Source: Colletotrichum lupini (Eukaryota; Ascomycota; Sordariomycetes; Glomerellales; Glomerellaceae). Taken from it: a DNA stretch of 64,000 bases. The notes below the pieces were generated by a model that saw only the letters and a program-made list of their open reading frames with translations, was not told where the DNA came from and did no database searches. Of this stretch, positions 34,956 through 45,307 are shown piece by piece. The DNA is taken from assembly GCF_023278565.1 (NCBI RefSeq), contig NC_064679.1, positions 4,650,001 through 4,714,000 on the forward strand, written 5' to 3'. A program made the position numbers and the translations under genes. The first letter of the stretch is position 1; each line of letters begins with the position of its first letter.

Positions 34956-37063
34956 TGTAGCAATTGAGGAAACGTAGATGGCTCAACTAGGTTGGTCCTT
35001 GAAGACTCCTCTCGAGCACGATCCAGATGATGGCGCGAGACTTGTTTCTTATGTTCAGGGATATCTCGAAGTTTCCTTATCTTCTGATGGATCTTGAGGG
35101 CAAAGCCCTATTATCGCCCTTGATTCTGATGAGTTCTGGGTAAGACAGACTTGAGATGTTGTTTCTGCCACCATGTATCAGTTTGACGGTGCTGAGCTTC
35201 TGGATCGCCTAGTCTGTAGATGTACAACAAAGAAATGTAAGGAAAATCACCATTGTTTGCTGCCAGATCTAAGCGCCCCCTGTCGCGCGGAGGCGGTCAC
35301 GCGGCGTAGCAGGCCAAGCAATGTTTGTCAACTCAGCGAACTCCATCTGGTACGGGTCATGTACCCAGCGATCATTGGAAAGCCCACCCAATCCCCGCAG
35401 GGCGAAGCCTTCTTTCGAGACGATTCAACCGCTCTTCAACACACATCTATCAAGGCATCCGGAGGGTTGGCAACGTGTATGAGAATGATTGGGTGCGTGT
35501 CACATTTAGCAAGCAAACAATACGCCCAATCTGATGTGGGCCGATTATCCGCAATATCCAGTACCCAGTCAGAAAGTTCGGGGAATCACTCTAATCAGTA
35601 TCAACTAGTTGAACACCCATGTAAACCTACTTCAGCTGACGCCACAAAGCAAACACCTGTGGAGTTTTCTGCCTGTGGCGTTTGACTTTTCCTCGAAGAT
35701 GATCGCTTTTCCCAGCGCGGAAGAAGGCCGATAAAGCCCCTGTCTACTACTGTCTTGACTGATAAGCGGGTCATGACAAGTTGAACCAACACCAAGTTGA
35801 TTGATTCAACCCCTGGTACCTGGGAACTGAACAGGGGTTCAAGTTGAAGAATCATAACTCCGGTGACTTACAGACTCGTTGGACAGGCCGGTCGTTGAAC
35901 GTCTGCAAGCGATGATGCGATAATATGGGGACTTTGCGAGCATCGGCAAGGGCCAGAAGACGAGATTTGATGTAATGTATTTTCCACTTAGCATTTAATG
36001 ATAATCCATATGTGCTGGCATGGAAATCTAAACTTCTTTGGGCAACGATTCTTTGAATTAGAAGCAGGGCCAGACATCATTTCGTGCTCCAAAGGCTATA
36101 ATCCTTGAAAGGCGTTGATAGGGATACTTGACTTCCGTAAGAACTCATACTATGTATGGAACTACGGGCTATCTTTTCTTCTGGAACGTCCATCAGTTCT
36201 CTTGCCGGCGGGATAGAGCCACCTTGGATAGCTCACAGTAGAATGTTTCGTCAGCTTGTACACAACGCTCGGTTAAACAGACATGTGAAGCATGGACCGC
36301 TCCAACGTGAGGATTTTCTGAAGCTAACGAAGTACACGTATTCAATGATGTCAAGCTTTCATTCGCGGACTCTAATCGGCATTACTTGCTCTTCTACGAG
36401 AAAGCCCAGTTTCTAGGTCAAGTGTTCCTCGATTCGCATCTGTCTCACTGGATCGCGACATTGAACAAGTCGAGACTTCCTTTTTGTGTAAATTAAAACA
36501 GTATAGAAATGATTCCAGGAAGAGACAATTGTGCAGAAGCTGAGACATGTTTGCTCAACTAGAAGCTGATCTTACTCACAACAACTTGACACGTCCGAGA
36601 CAGTCGAATCTCACGAGAGGTTTCCCACGACGGAGTTGCCGATAAGGACGGAGAAGATGACGAATCCTTTCTTGACAGAAACAAAAATTCTTGTCTGGCC
36701 GGGCTGAAGTCTTGCGGCACAGTTGCAAGTCTCTTTTGGTGTGGTGGATGCTGGACTGTGGAGGCAACAGGAACCGGGGTAGACGACCCTCGTAGAACCG
36801 GGCAGCGATACGGCACGACAAGTCTTGAAGACCCATAGCCAAATCGTCACGATGCGAAAGGTCGGAGGATGGTGGCGGGAATTTTCGACTGTCGCTTGAA
36901 CTGATGAACCAACCGGGCGAAGAGTGTGGATATCTTTGGTTGAACTGAAAAACAGCGTGTTCCGTCCTTCATCGTTGTCCATTTCACTCCATCTTCAGTC
37001 CTTCAAGCCTCCTTCAAACCTGATTATAAGACTCACTCCTAAGCCTTTCTTATTGAAGCTAGA
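34956..37063. other. Shared divergent promoter region, P450 / terpene synthase
   Basis: A 2.1-kb region between two divergent genes of a possible terpenoid pathway. I find no believable coding region. Control elements cannot be assigned without comparison. Confidence 0.5.
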
Positions 37064-38909
37064 ATGATCTCTCCAGAGTCTTCCCTCTTCGGAAGCCCGC
37101 AAACGGGCGTTGGAAACGACTTTGACGGCGTACCCAGCATGTCTGAAAAGAGTCAAGTGGATCCAATCCACTTCGACGTTGAAGACGATGGAGAGTCGAC
37201 GATGTCGCCAGGCTCCCCAGTCTCTTCCTATTCGACTTTCACAGACTCGCTTTCTTCATCTCAGGCTTTCACTGTCTCTTCGGAAGCGGGAAGCACGTTG
37301 GACATACGGTCGCATATTGGCATCAACTCCGACGAGGTAAATGCCAACTATGTCCGTATTCCAGACTTTTTCTCTTCGATCATGTCTGTGAAGCCCGTCA
37401 TCAACGTCAATTACGATAAAGTAAAGAGAGAGGCAGATAGTTGGATTGCCACGTTAGTAAAAATCTTGAAGAGAACCATTTCCGGAGCAACACTAAAATG
37501 GAATGGTCACAGGATCCTTAGTCTCAGTGAAGCTCAAGCCCGAAGAAACGTTCAAGCTAACTTCGCGTTCATGAATGCGATGTGGGTCCCATACGCTGAT
37601 GAAGAGGCATTTCGAACGATGATCGATTGGAACAATTGAGTACGTCACACTCCAATCAGTGATCATTTTGTTGGCTAAAATTGAGCTAATTTAATTGCAA
37701 GGTCTTTGCATTTGATGACCGTGAGTAAACCATGGCAACATTACTTCGTCCGAGCCCGCTGACTCTTGACAGAGTTTGATGAAGGCCATTTGAAAGACGA
37801 CCCTATTAAGGCAGTAGAGGAGCTGCATGCCACTTTTGCGGTGCTAGAAGACAACCAAGCCCCAGTCCAGCTTTATGACAACCCAATTAGATACATCTTT
37901 CAAACTGTCTGGGATCGGTTCAAAAAGGTTTGTCCTCCGACTTTACTGTGGTTGTACTGTAGCTTCCATTTCTCTCAATAGTACATTGCTGACAGTCGCG
38001 CTCCTACATGCAGAGATCTACGAAAGGTGTGAACACTTTGCAACACTGTTATGCTTTCCAGAATTTAGGCCAAAAACTTAAGTTTGCTAACACGACCATC
38101 ATAGAGTTGCAGGAGCGTTATAAAGCTTCCATCAGATACTACTTCTCCGGCCTGCTGAGTCAAGTTGGAGTTCAAAGCTCTAAGTCCACCATAGCTCTCA
38201 CTGTAGAGGAGTACATGAGCTTCCGAAGAGGGACTATCGGATGTCAGCCATCTTATGTACTGGTTGAGTGAGTGTCTTCCCGAAGGACAGATGAGTGAAC
38301 CGTAGGCTGACCGCACGATATGCAGATTTTGCCACGGCATTAATGTGCCTTCAAATGTCATAGACCACGAGAGCTTGCAAGAGTGCAGACGTATTTCCGC
38401 CGACCTAGTCATTCTGTAGGTTGGCATGGTGTTAGGCGATGGTTGTTGGCTAACTCTCACATAGTGTCAATGACATCTTATCATATCGCAAGGATTTGGT
38501 AAGCCGGGTGTCAATTTCAAATCCGACCAACTGTTGACAATGATCCTTGTAGGAACAAGGTGTACAGCACAACTTGATTGCTTTGTTGAAATCTCAGGGG
38601 CACTCTACTCAGGAGGCTATTGACGAGATCGGAGACATGATCGATGAATGCTATCGCGATTGGTATCTGGCTTTATCGAAGATGCCAATCTGCGGAGAGA
38701 AGGTCGATCAGGAGGTCATTCGGTACCTTGATGGCTGTCGTGATGTCGCCCTTGGCAATCTTCATTGGAGGTTCGTGTCTCCCGATCTTAAGCACTTTTC
38801 GCATCACTGAGTCACTGACCTTCACCACAGTTACGAGAGCGGACGGTACCTTGGTGATGAAGGCGCTTTAGTCAGACAAACACGAGTCTTGCGATTACCC
38901 GAAGCCTAA
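37064..38909 (+). pseudogene. Class I terpene synthase (sesquiterpene cyclase-like) with a nonsense codon
   Basis: Nine exons: 37064..37639, 37702..37720, 37773..37927, 38014..38026, 38105..38267, 38326..38415, 38465..38498, 38553..38770, 38831..38909; 449 codons in a consistent frame. Family motifs are in order: ANFAFMNAMWVPYADEE, aspartate-rich DDQFDEGH (D197/D198/D201), the NSE-type NDILSYRKD (341-349), and the C-terminal RY pair (SGRYLG). A ~100-residue Ser-rich N-terminal extension precedes the catalytic fold. Codon 192, last of exon 1, is TGA (37637-37639) where the family usually has Trp (WNNW-VFAFDD); a strong GTACGT donor follows. This would truncate the protein just before the metal-binding motif. 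The remainder looks conserved, so the lesion is recent or a sequence error. It would cyclise a prenyl diphosphate, probably farnesyl-PP. Confidence 0.85.
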
Positions 38910-39110
38910 GATGCATGTGGTGGATAGCTCATACATATATATAGTCGGAGTCTCAATAGAAGAAACATTCTTGTGTCGCTGAGATCCTCACACTGCCGCA
39001 TCGATAAACGGCTTCCTCGTCTTTCGGCCACGCGAGTGATAATTTCCGTTACGTGATTTGTCATGCGCCTCGACTATCCATCCTGTGAGCCTCGAGTGGC
39101 CTTGTTCAAA

Positions 39111-39617
39111 TTACGATGACTTTTGGAACCTCCTCTTGTGCAATGCTTTGACCTCCTCATCCAGGCCGGGAATGGGACCCTGCACCGCAATACTCGGCGC
39201 AACATCATTGATAGAAAGTGGCTTCACCTTGGCACCCGCCTTCAACCCAAATTCCTCGAGCCAACCAGAAAACTGCGCACTCGAAGACACGTAGACAATG
39301 GGTCCAAGTCCGACCCAGGCGTGGGCCGCAGCGCACATCGGGCAGTGCTCGCCGGAAGTGTACACCGAAGCCTTGGCCCGTTCCCCGGCGCTAAGGTTGA
39401 GTTGCGCCCAACGCGCAAGGGTGAATTCCGGGTGCAGTGTCCCATCGCGTTTCCCGTCTCCATTCTCGCCGGTGTTTACACGATTGCGGTCTTCGCGAAT
39501 GATTTTGCCATCTCCGCTCACGAGCACGGAGCCGAAGGGATCGTCGCCGGCTTCGAGGGCTTCTCTTGCAAGCTCGACGCAGCGTTGCAGTATTGTGGGG
39601 TCTGGTGTGAGAGACAT
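39111..39617 (-). CDS. CMP/dCMP-type nucleoside deaminase
   Basis: 168 aa, intronless. I start at the ATG at 39617 (MSLTPDPTILQRCVELAREA), since the open frame upstream lacks protein character. The zinc site is H62-P-E64 (HPEFTLARW; the usual form is HAE), with C92 and C95 in EHCPMCAAAH. E64 is the proton shuttle. GDDPFGSVLV is the family's substrate-side strand. The HPEFTLARW...YTSGEHCPMC pattern resembles a branch of deaminases common in bacteria, related to guanine and tRNA-adenosine deaminases. Substrate is uncertain (a free base or nucleoside). Cytosolic; it converges with the terpene synthase. Confidence 0.88.
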   Translation of the reverse strand: MSLTPDPTILQRCVELAREALEAGDDPFGSVLVSGDGKIIREDRNRVNTGENGDGKRDGTLHPEFTLARWAQLNLSAGERAKASVYTSGEHCPMCAAAHAWVGLGPIVYVSSSAQFSGWLEEFGLKAGAKVKPLSINDVAPSIAVQGPIPGLDEEVKALHKRRFQKSS

Positions 39618-40156
39618 TGTGAGATTTGAACTGCTATGGGAGTGAAGTAAGACAGTAGAGTGATGATTGTGCTGATCGGAATGCAGAGTTAAATTGCGGG
39701 ATAAGTTGACAAGCCAGCATGATGATGTTGAAGGAATTTGGATAATGCGGGATAATTCATGACGTAGTGGGGCGCGGGGCAACATTCTCCCAGAACAAGT
39801 ACGACGCAGCTCTCATGTGAGAACGCGACGACGTCTACTTTTACTTAGATAGATAGCTTTCAGTTGCCTTTTCATGTCACAAAGTTTAGTCGTTCCGGTT
39901 CGTCATGCCCATGTGTATCATGGAATTATCATGAAATTGGTCATTTGACACCTGACACAAAGGAAGGGACACAAGTACAACTCTCGATAGAAGCCAGTCA
40001 TTTCGGACCAAATTTCAGTGAGATTAGAAGGAGAACTCTACCGTTAAGTTGCCGCCAAGAAGGAATGAAACCTACAATACGAAGTCGCACCCCGAAACTC
40101 GACTAGAAACATCTACCCATGTAGCTCCCACGCGAGATAATCGAAAAAGACATTCA
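39618..40156. other. Intergenic region
   Basis: Deaminase promoter side and 3' flank of the DUF6604 gene. Nothing recognised. Confidence 0.5.
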
Positions 40157-42769
40157 TCAACACACTGGAACAGCCGTGTCTGTGACTATTTCAGGCGGTG
40201 GCGCTTCCTCAGACTCACCAGCTTGCGTAACTTTTCCGACAACCCTTTCGTACATATGGAGTCCAACGCCAAGGGCAATCTCCATCTCCCTCCACACCGT
40301 CTCGCCAGCTGACCAGCCGTGATCTCTGGGGATATGGGTGAGGTAATGATTGAACGTAGCCGCCACTTCCTCAGTAACCCGTTTTCCCAGAGAGTTAGTA
40401 GGCCTCGCGTGAACCAAAACATCCAGGATGTACGTGGTGAGCGTCATCAGCCCGGCTTCGGACATGCTGTAGCCCGGCACCAACATCATGAACGTACGTT
40501 CGCTGGCCATTCGAATCTTCCGCATCAAGTGCCATGCGTTGCGATGCATGGCTAGCCAGGGAAACCCAAACTCTGCCGCTTCGTCCAAGAGCCCAACCCC
40601 CAGGGAGGTGATGATATCGTAGGGAGGTAGGCTAGGTTTGGCGGGCTTTGATGGCTTCTTCCGTTTCTGCGTCGACTTCCTGGAGCCTTTGTCCTGGTTC
40701 TCACTCTCGGGTTCCTCTTGAGGGTGATCAAACCACAAACCCTCCGGGCAGTGGTCGAGGATGCGTACGATATCTTCAGCAGTGAAGTTTCCTGTCGAAG
40801 TCTCTCCCTTTTCATTGCAGTACCTCTCGTAGAACATCATAGAAACAGTCGCTCCTTCAGAAATACGTCTCCGGTTCTTGAGCTCCTTGTACAGCTTCGT
40901 CTGCGTTTTTGACCTCTTGAGCTGACTCATGTATACGCTCTTCAGGCCGGTTTGCATGAGAAAGCTCTTGATGTATCCGGTCGGGTCGCTTGGAGGGTTT
41001 CCCACGTAGAACTGGGACTTGCCGGCCAGTTCCATAATGAGCTCGATGTCCCACCACTTGGACTTGAGCAGACCTTCTTGGTACAAAGCATTGTAGAGAT
41101 GCATAGTCGACATGACGGATAGTGTGTCGTTTGCGAGGCAGATTCCGACTCGATATGTTGCTGCTCGGAAGGTATACATAACCAGACCAGCCATGACGGG
41201 GTCAGTCTTCATCAATCGCAAGCGTTCCAGAGAGGGATCTGCGATAGGCTTCTTGAGCTGCTGTTTCTCGACGAGAATGGGATCGCGTGTCATTTTGGAC
41301 ATGCTCATTACCGTGCGTTGGAGAAGCGGGAAGCATCTGAGTGCCTTTGGGTCCATTCTTGTACTCTGGTGGATGTACCATGCCTGTGTCATGAGCTCTT
41401 GCAGTGTCGACATCCCTCGCATAAATTGTACTCGAATGGACGGCAGGTTCTGTCCCATGACTCCATGAATGTCAACGAGAAGTTGGACTGCATACGCAAA
41501 GTAGAAGGGGATTTCCTTCGTCCGCATCGTTTCTCGGAACCCTCGCAAGACGCCATCGTCCACTGGCCAGTCTGGGATGTAACGAATGATGAAGTACATA
41601 TCGTAAAGAACACCAGAGACCGCGTTCCGATCAATGACAAAGTCGCCATGTGTCCTTGCTAATCTGATCTTTGGACTGCCTTTTGTGACTAATGGTGGGT
41701 TGAAGGGGCCTTGATCTTTCGGAAGGAGTTGCTGCAGCATGCTGTAAGCGTTGGTGCAGTCTAGGACGCCCGCAACGTACGCGATCTCCTCCTTTGTTGG
41801 CTTCTCTGGGAAACGAAGCAGACCCTCCGAGTATTTTCGGATTTTCGTAGTTGTGAACGTGGCATTGTAGAGACAGATGACCCCGAACAGACCCCCTGGC
41901 TGAGATTGAAGCACTGGCGTGACGTCTTCGACGATGTTACGGGCAAGGTCGATGGCGGTGTTGGTGGCCAATGCAACGGAAACGAGCTCGTGGCGTCCTT
42001 CTCGGAACTGTTGCCACATGTACCTGACCCTCTGACGCATTCCGTAAAGGTCTTTCCAAACTAGCTGCCATACGAACTGAGCATCCCAGCTCGACATCTC
42101 GCTTTCGGCCTCGAAATTGGCATCGGTCTCCGACTTTGGTGGTCTCGTTGGTAGAGGTGCATCTGGGGCGTTGATGAATTTCGCGGACGGCTCAGACACA
42201 AATAGTCCTTCAAACTTGTTGGCTGATGGCTGGGGCTTCTCGGCAGCATCGCCAGTTGAGGCTGCTGTATTGGTTGGGGAAGCAGTTCGATGAGCTGTCA
42301 AAACGTGGCGTACTTGACACAAGACCCTGAGGAAGTAGAAATGGGTGCTGTCGTCTTGAGCGTCGGTCGTGGCACCATGCTCAACCAGCTGAGTGCTGAA
42401 CTTGGCCCTGAGATCGATCACTCTATCAAGAGCGGCGGTCAGACTATCCGGAGGGGTGATGGCTGGCTTCTGTGATGTTGCGAGGAACTGAGCCAGCGGT
42501 AGGAGATCCTTGACGGCGAGGATGTATCGTTTGCGAGGTTTCTTCTGCGATGACTTTGATGCCTCTTTGGTTGACTTGCCCTTGCGTTGACTGGCTGGCT
42601 TGTCATCTTCCGGCACCGAGTCAGGTTTGTCGTCTGTTGTGTCTCGAAGCCCTGAGATGAGCTCTGCAGGACAACCGTACGCTCGTGCTGTGGTCGCGAG
42701 CCAAGTAGTAATGAAGTCCGTGTCCGTCTTGTAAGACTTGTAAACGCTGACAAGGGCTTCCGGGAGCAT
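40157..42769 (-). CDS. DUF6604-type large fungal protein, function unknown
   Basis: 870 aa, uninterrupted. The N-terminus LPEALVSVYKSYKTDTDFITTWLA, then a Lys/Ser-rich linker (SQRKGKSTKEASKSSQKK) and RYILAVKDLLPLAQFLA, is the pattern of fungal proteins annotated with DUF6604. The remainder is helical, with no signal peptide or membrane segment and no catalytic motif I can name. A second basic linker (~670-690: KGSRKSTQKRKKPSKPAK) divides the C-terminal third. Such proteins are expanded in plant-associated ascomycetes but have no established role to my knowledge. It shows no sign of decay. Confidence 0.8.
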   Translation of the reverse strand: MLPEALVSVYKSYKTDTDFITTWLATTARAYGCPAELISGLRDTTDDKPDSVPEDDKPASQRKGKSTKEASKSSQKKPRKRYILAVKDLLPLAQFLATSQKPAITPPDSLTAALDRVIDLRAKFSTQLVEHGATTDAQDDSTHFYFLRVLCQVRHVLTAHRTASPTNTAASTGDAAEKPQPSANKFEGLFVSEPSAKFINAPDAPLPTRPPKSETDANFEAESEMSSWDAQFVWQLVWKDLYGMRQRVRYMWQQFREGRHELVSVALATNTAIDLARNIVEDVTPVLQSQPGGLFGVICLYNATFTTTKIRKYSEGLLRFPEKPTKEEIAYVAGVLDCTNAYSMLQQLLPKDQGPFNPPLVTKGSPKIRLARTHGDFVIDRNAVSGVLYDMYFIIRYIPDWPVDDGVLRGFRETMRTKEIPFYFAYAVQLLVDIHGVMGQNLPSIRVQFMRGMSTLQELMTQAWYIHQSTRMDPKALRCFPLLQRTVMSMSKMTRDPILVEKQQLKKPIADPSLERLRLMKTDPVMAGLVMYTFRAATYRVGICLANDTLSVMSTMHLYNALYQEGLLKSKWWDIELIMELAGKSQFYVGNPPSDPTGYIKSFLMQTGLKSVYMSQLKRSKTQTKLYKELKNRRRISEGATVSMMFYERYCNEKGETSTGNFTAEDIVRILDHCPEGLWFDHPQEEPESENQDKGSRKSTQKRKKPSKPAKPSLPPYDIITSLGVGLLDEAAEFGFPWLAMHRNAWHLMRKIRMASERTFMMLVPGYSMSEAGLMTLTTYILDVLVHARPTNSLGKRVTEEVAATFNHYLTHIPRDHGWSAGETVWREMEIALGVGLHMYERVVGKVTQAGESEEAPPPEIVTDTAVPVC

Positions 42770-43572
42770 CGTGCTGGCTTGGGGTGAGTTGTGGACTCAC
42801 ACAACACATTGGCAACTCTGGGTACTGGTTGATACTGAGGAAACCAGACATTGAAGTCTGCGCAGGAGGAAGTAGCACCTTTTGCATGAGATTCTTGATT
42901 GACGACCATCTGAGGCGACCGGCGCGAAAAAGCGGGCGGCCGTGGCGCGGAAGCGAAAACCAACGGGAACTCTGCATGTTTGTTGGACCAACAGTGTTAC
43001 GCCGCATGCAGCCCCCCTGAATTGATAAATGCCCCGGCAAACGGCCCCTTGGAGAGCGCCTGATGGTCCAATGGGATGTGTGCCATCGGGCGGATCACGT
43101 CCAACAATGCCCCATATGTTGGTGACTGGTTGGTGATTGCGTCTGTTCCTTGCTTTCGCATGTGTTCAACACCTCGAGAGGGGCGATGATGGTGATTGAA
43201 AGCTGTTGGAAGTCGGAAAGCAACCCTTGCATAGACATGCACAATGCTTAAGGGAGTGCGTATGCGATGCAGATCAAAATTAGAAGGGGCCAACAGTTCA
43301 ACTCTACTGCAACAACATGGCCCAAAGATGAATTGAAGGCGACGAAGGTCGTGGAGTTGGAGAGCTTGCTCTAAGGTTGCGGCCTATCAATACCCGAAAT
43401 GATTTAACAAAAGAGTGCTGGCTGTTGTGAGCAGTAACACGTAGGTCCTAGTTAGGACCGGATGTTGATGCATCGAAACGGCGGGGTAGCATAAGTAATT
43501 TATGCATAGGAACTATTTTCATTATGCAGGTCAACCATCAAGGCAACTCCTACTTTATCTCGAGATAGATGT
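42770..43572. other. Intergenic region
   Basis: Promoter side of the DUF6604 gene and 3' flank of the MFS gene. No gene recognised. Confidence 0.5.
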
Positions 43573-45307
43573 CTACAGCAAATATCTGTAATCAGGAGAC
43601 ATATCTCCGAGCTCCATCTTCTCGTCTTCCGTCAACGATGACTCCGCCGCGGTGCGATCTCTGTGCCTGTTTGCAGACCAGCAGCCAATCGCATACACCA
43701 AACATGCAAGGCCGCTGAGGATAACAAAAGCGATACTGATGCTGTAGCCAGGGATGTATTTTGGCGCATCCTTCTTCAGAAAAGCGAACACAGCAATGAT
43801 ACCGCCGATGTTGCCGAAACCAACCTGCCAAGCACTGCCGATAGAACGTCGGTGGTGGCCACCCAGGTTCATGTTGAACCAACAAACAATACTGGAAGGC
43901 TAAAGTTAGCACGCAGTTCTAACCACATCTATAGAGGATGCGGAATGCGTTGGTTGGACTTACATTGGCATGGCGGTGTACGCGCCCATTGCGACAAGGA
44001 ACAGCGCCGCATACTGCACAGACGTGTTGTTGTGAACAGAAATCAAGATGGCGAACCCAGCGATTGCCACACAAATAGCAAAGATTGCGAACCCAAACCG
44101 GTGCCGCGTCTTATCTGAGATGAAGGCAATGATCATCGAGAAGCCAAAAGCCACAACCCAGGGTGGCACGCTGTGCAGCTGCGTCTGGATACTGTCGTAT
44201 CCGTAGGTCTGGATGATACCCGGTGCGAAGTAGGCATACCCGTACGCCGGAACGATGAGGCCAAAGTACATGAAGCCTCCGACAATGACCTTGTAGTCCT
44301 TGAAGATGCGTCCGACGTCGCGGAAGGTGATCTTGCGCTCAACGGCAGAGCGGCCCTGGTCCGCGCGCAAGCGTGCCGACACAAAGGCCTTCTCGTCTTC
44401 GCTGAGCCACTTCACGTCCTCTGGGAAGTCGGGCAGCCAGAAAAAGAAGAAGACGCTGACGACGACAGTTAGGAGGCCTTCGAGAATAAAGATCCAGCGC
44501 CAGCCGGCGTAGCCACGGACGCCGCTCATTTTTCCGATCGCTGCAGCAAGGAGACCGCCGAATGCGCCGGCGAGGGTGGTGCTGTTGAAGAAGAAGGAGT
44601 AGCGGCGCTGAGCTTCGTGGCGACGGTACCACATGCCGATGAGGTAGAACGCTGAAAAAAAGAGATATTGGTTAGCTCCGTGGACGAAAGGCATCGGTCA
44701 AAGGGCGGCTGATGGTCGCATACCTCCCGGAAACATGCCCGTCTCAAAGACACCGAGGAAGAAACGCGTCGTGCAGAGGCCAGCATAGTTCTGTACGAAG
44801 CCCTGGAGCATGGTGACAAGGCCGAAGCCAAACATGTTGATGCTGAGCCAGACATGGGGCTTAAACTTCTTCAGGAGGATGTTGGAGGGGATCTCGAGGA
44901 GGATGTATGGCACGAAGAAGACGACGAGCGCGTTGTTGTACAGTGTACCGTCCAGCTCGAGCTCTTTTGACAGTCCGAAGACATTGGCGTTGGCGATATT
45001 TACGCGATCTAGTGCGTTGTGTTTCTGGTCAGCATGCAGGCAATTGCAAAGGCTTCGGGCGATGGCTGCCGTCGAGTCCCGGCAGCTTGAGAGCAGGGGA
45101 GAGCTTACCGAGGAAGGCCAGAAGGTACATGACACACAGGAATGGGATGACGCGGAAGTCGATCTTTGTGATGAGCTTCGACTCTGTTGTGTGAGGAGGG
45201 CATTCGATGGGGGCATCATCGCCATAGACCGGTCGATCTAGGTCTGTCGCATGGTCAAGGGAGCGCGATGGCGACTCCGCAGCCTTGTTCTCCTTGTCGA
45301 ACTGCAT
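43573..45307 (-). CDS. MFS permease, anion:cation symporter (Dal5/TNA1-like) family
   Basis: Four exons (45109..45307, 44724..45008, 43964..44651, 43573..43891) give 496 aa. A cytosolic N-terminus of ~50 residues is followed by TM1 (FRVIPFLCVMYLLAFLDRVNIANA); DRVNIANA is characteristic of the ACS family. VFFVPYILLEIPSNILLKK, GVFETGMFPG, RREAQ-type loops and TM segments through YSISIAFVILSGLACLVYAIGCW complete a 12-TM pattern. Relatives import allantoate, nicotinate, biotin, pantothenate or tartrate; the substrate here cannot be told. Plasma membrane. Proximity to the tannase and P450 genes might mean uptake of an aromatic acid, but that is a guess. Confidence 0.93.

Noticed and set aside
35173..35685. 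170-codon plus-strand frame between P450 and terpene synthase
   Set aside because: No domain, no neighbours in frame and biased composition; considered non-coding.
39618..39785. N-terminal extension of the deaminase to 39785
   Set aside because: The extra 56 residues are Ser/His-rich without deaminase similarity; the ATG at 39617 gives the normal family length.
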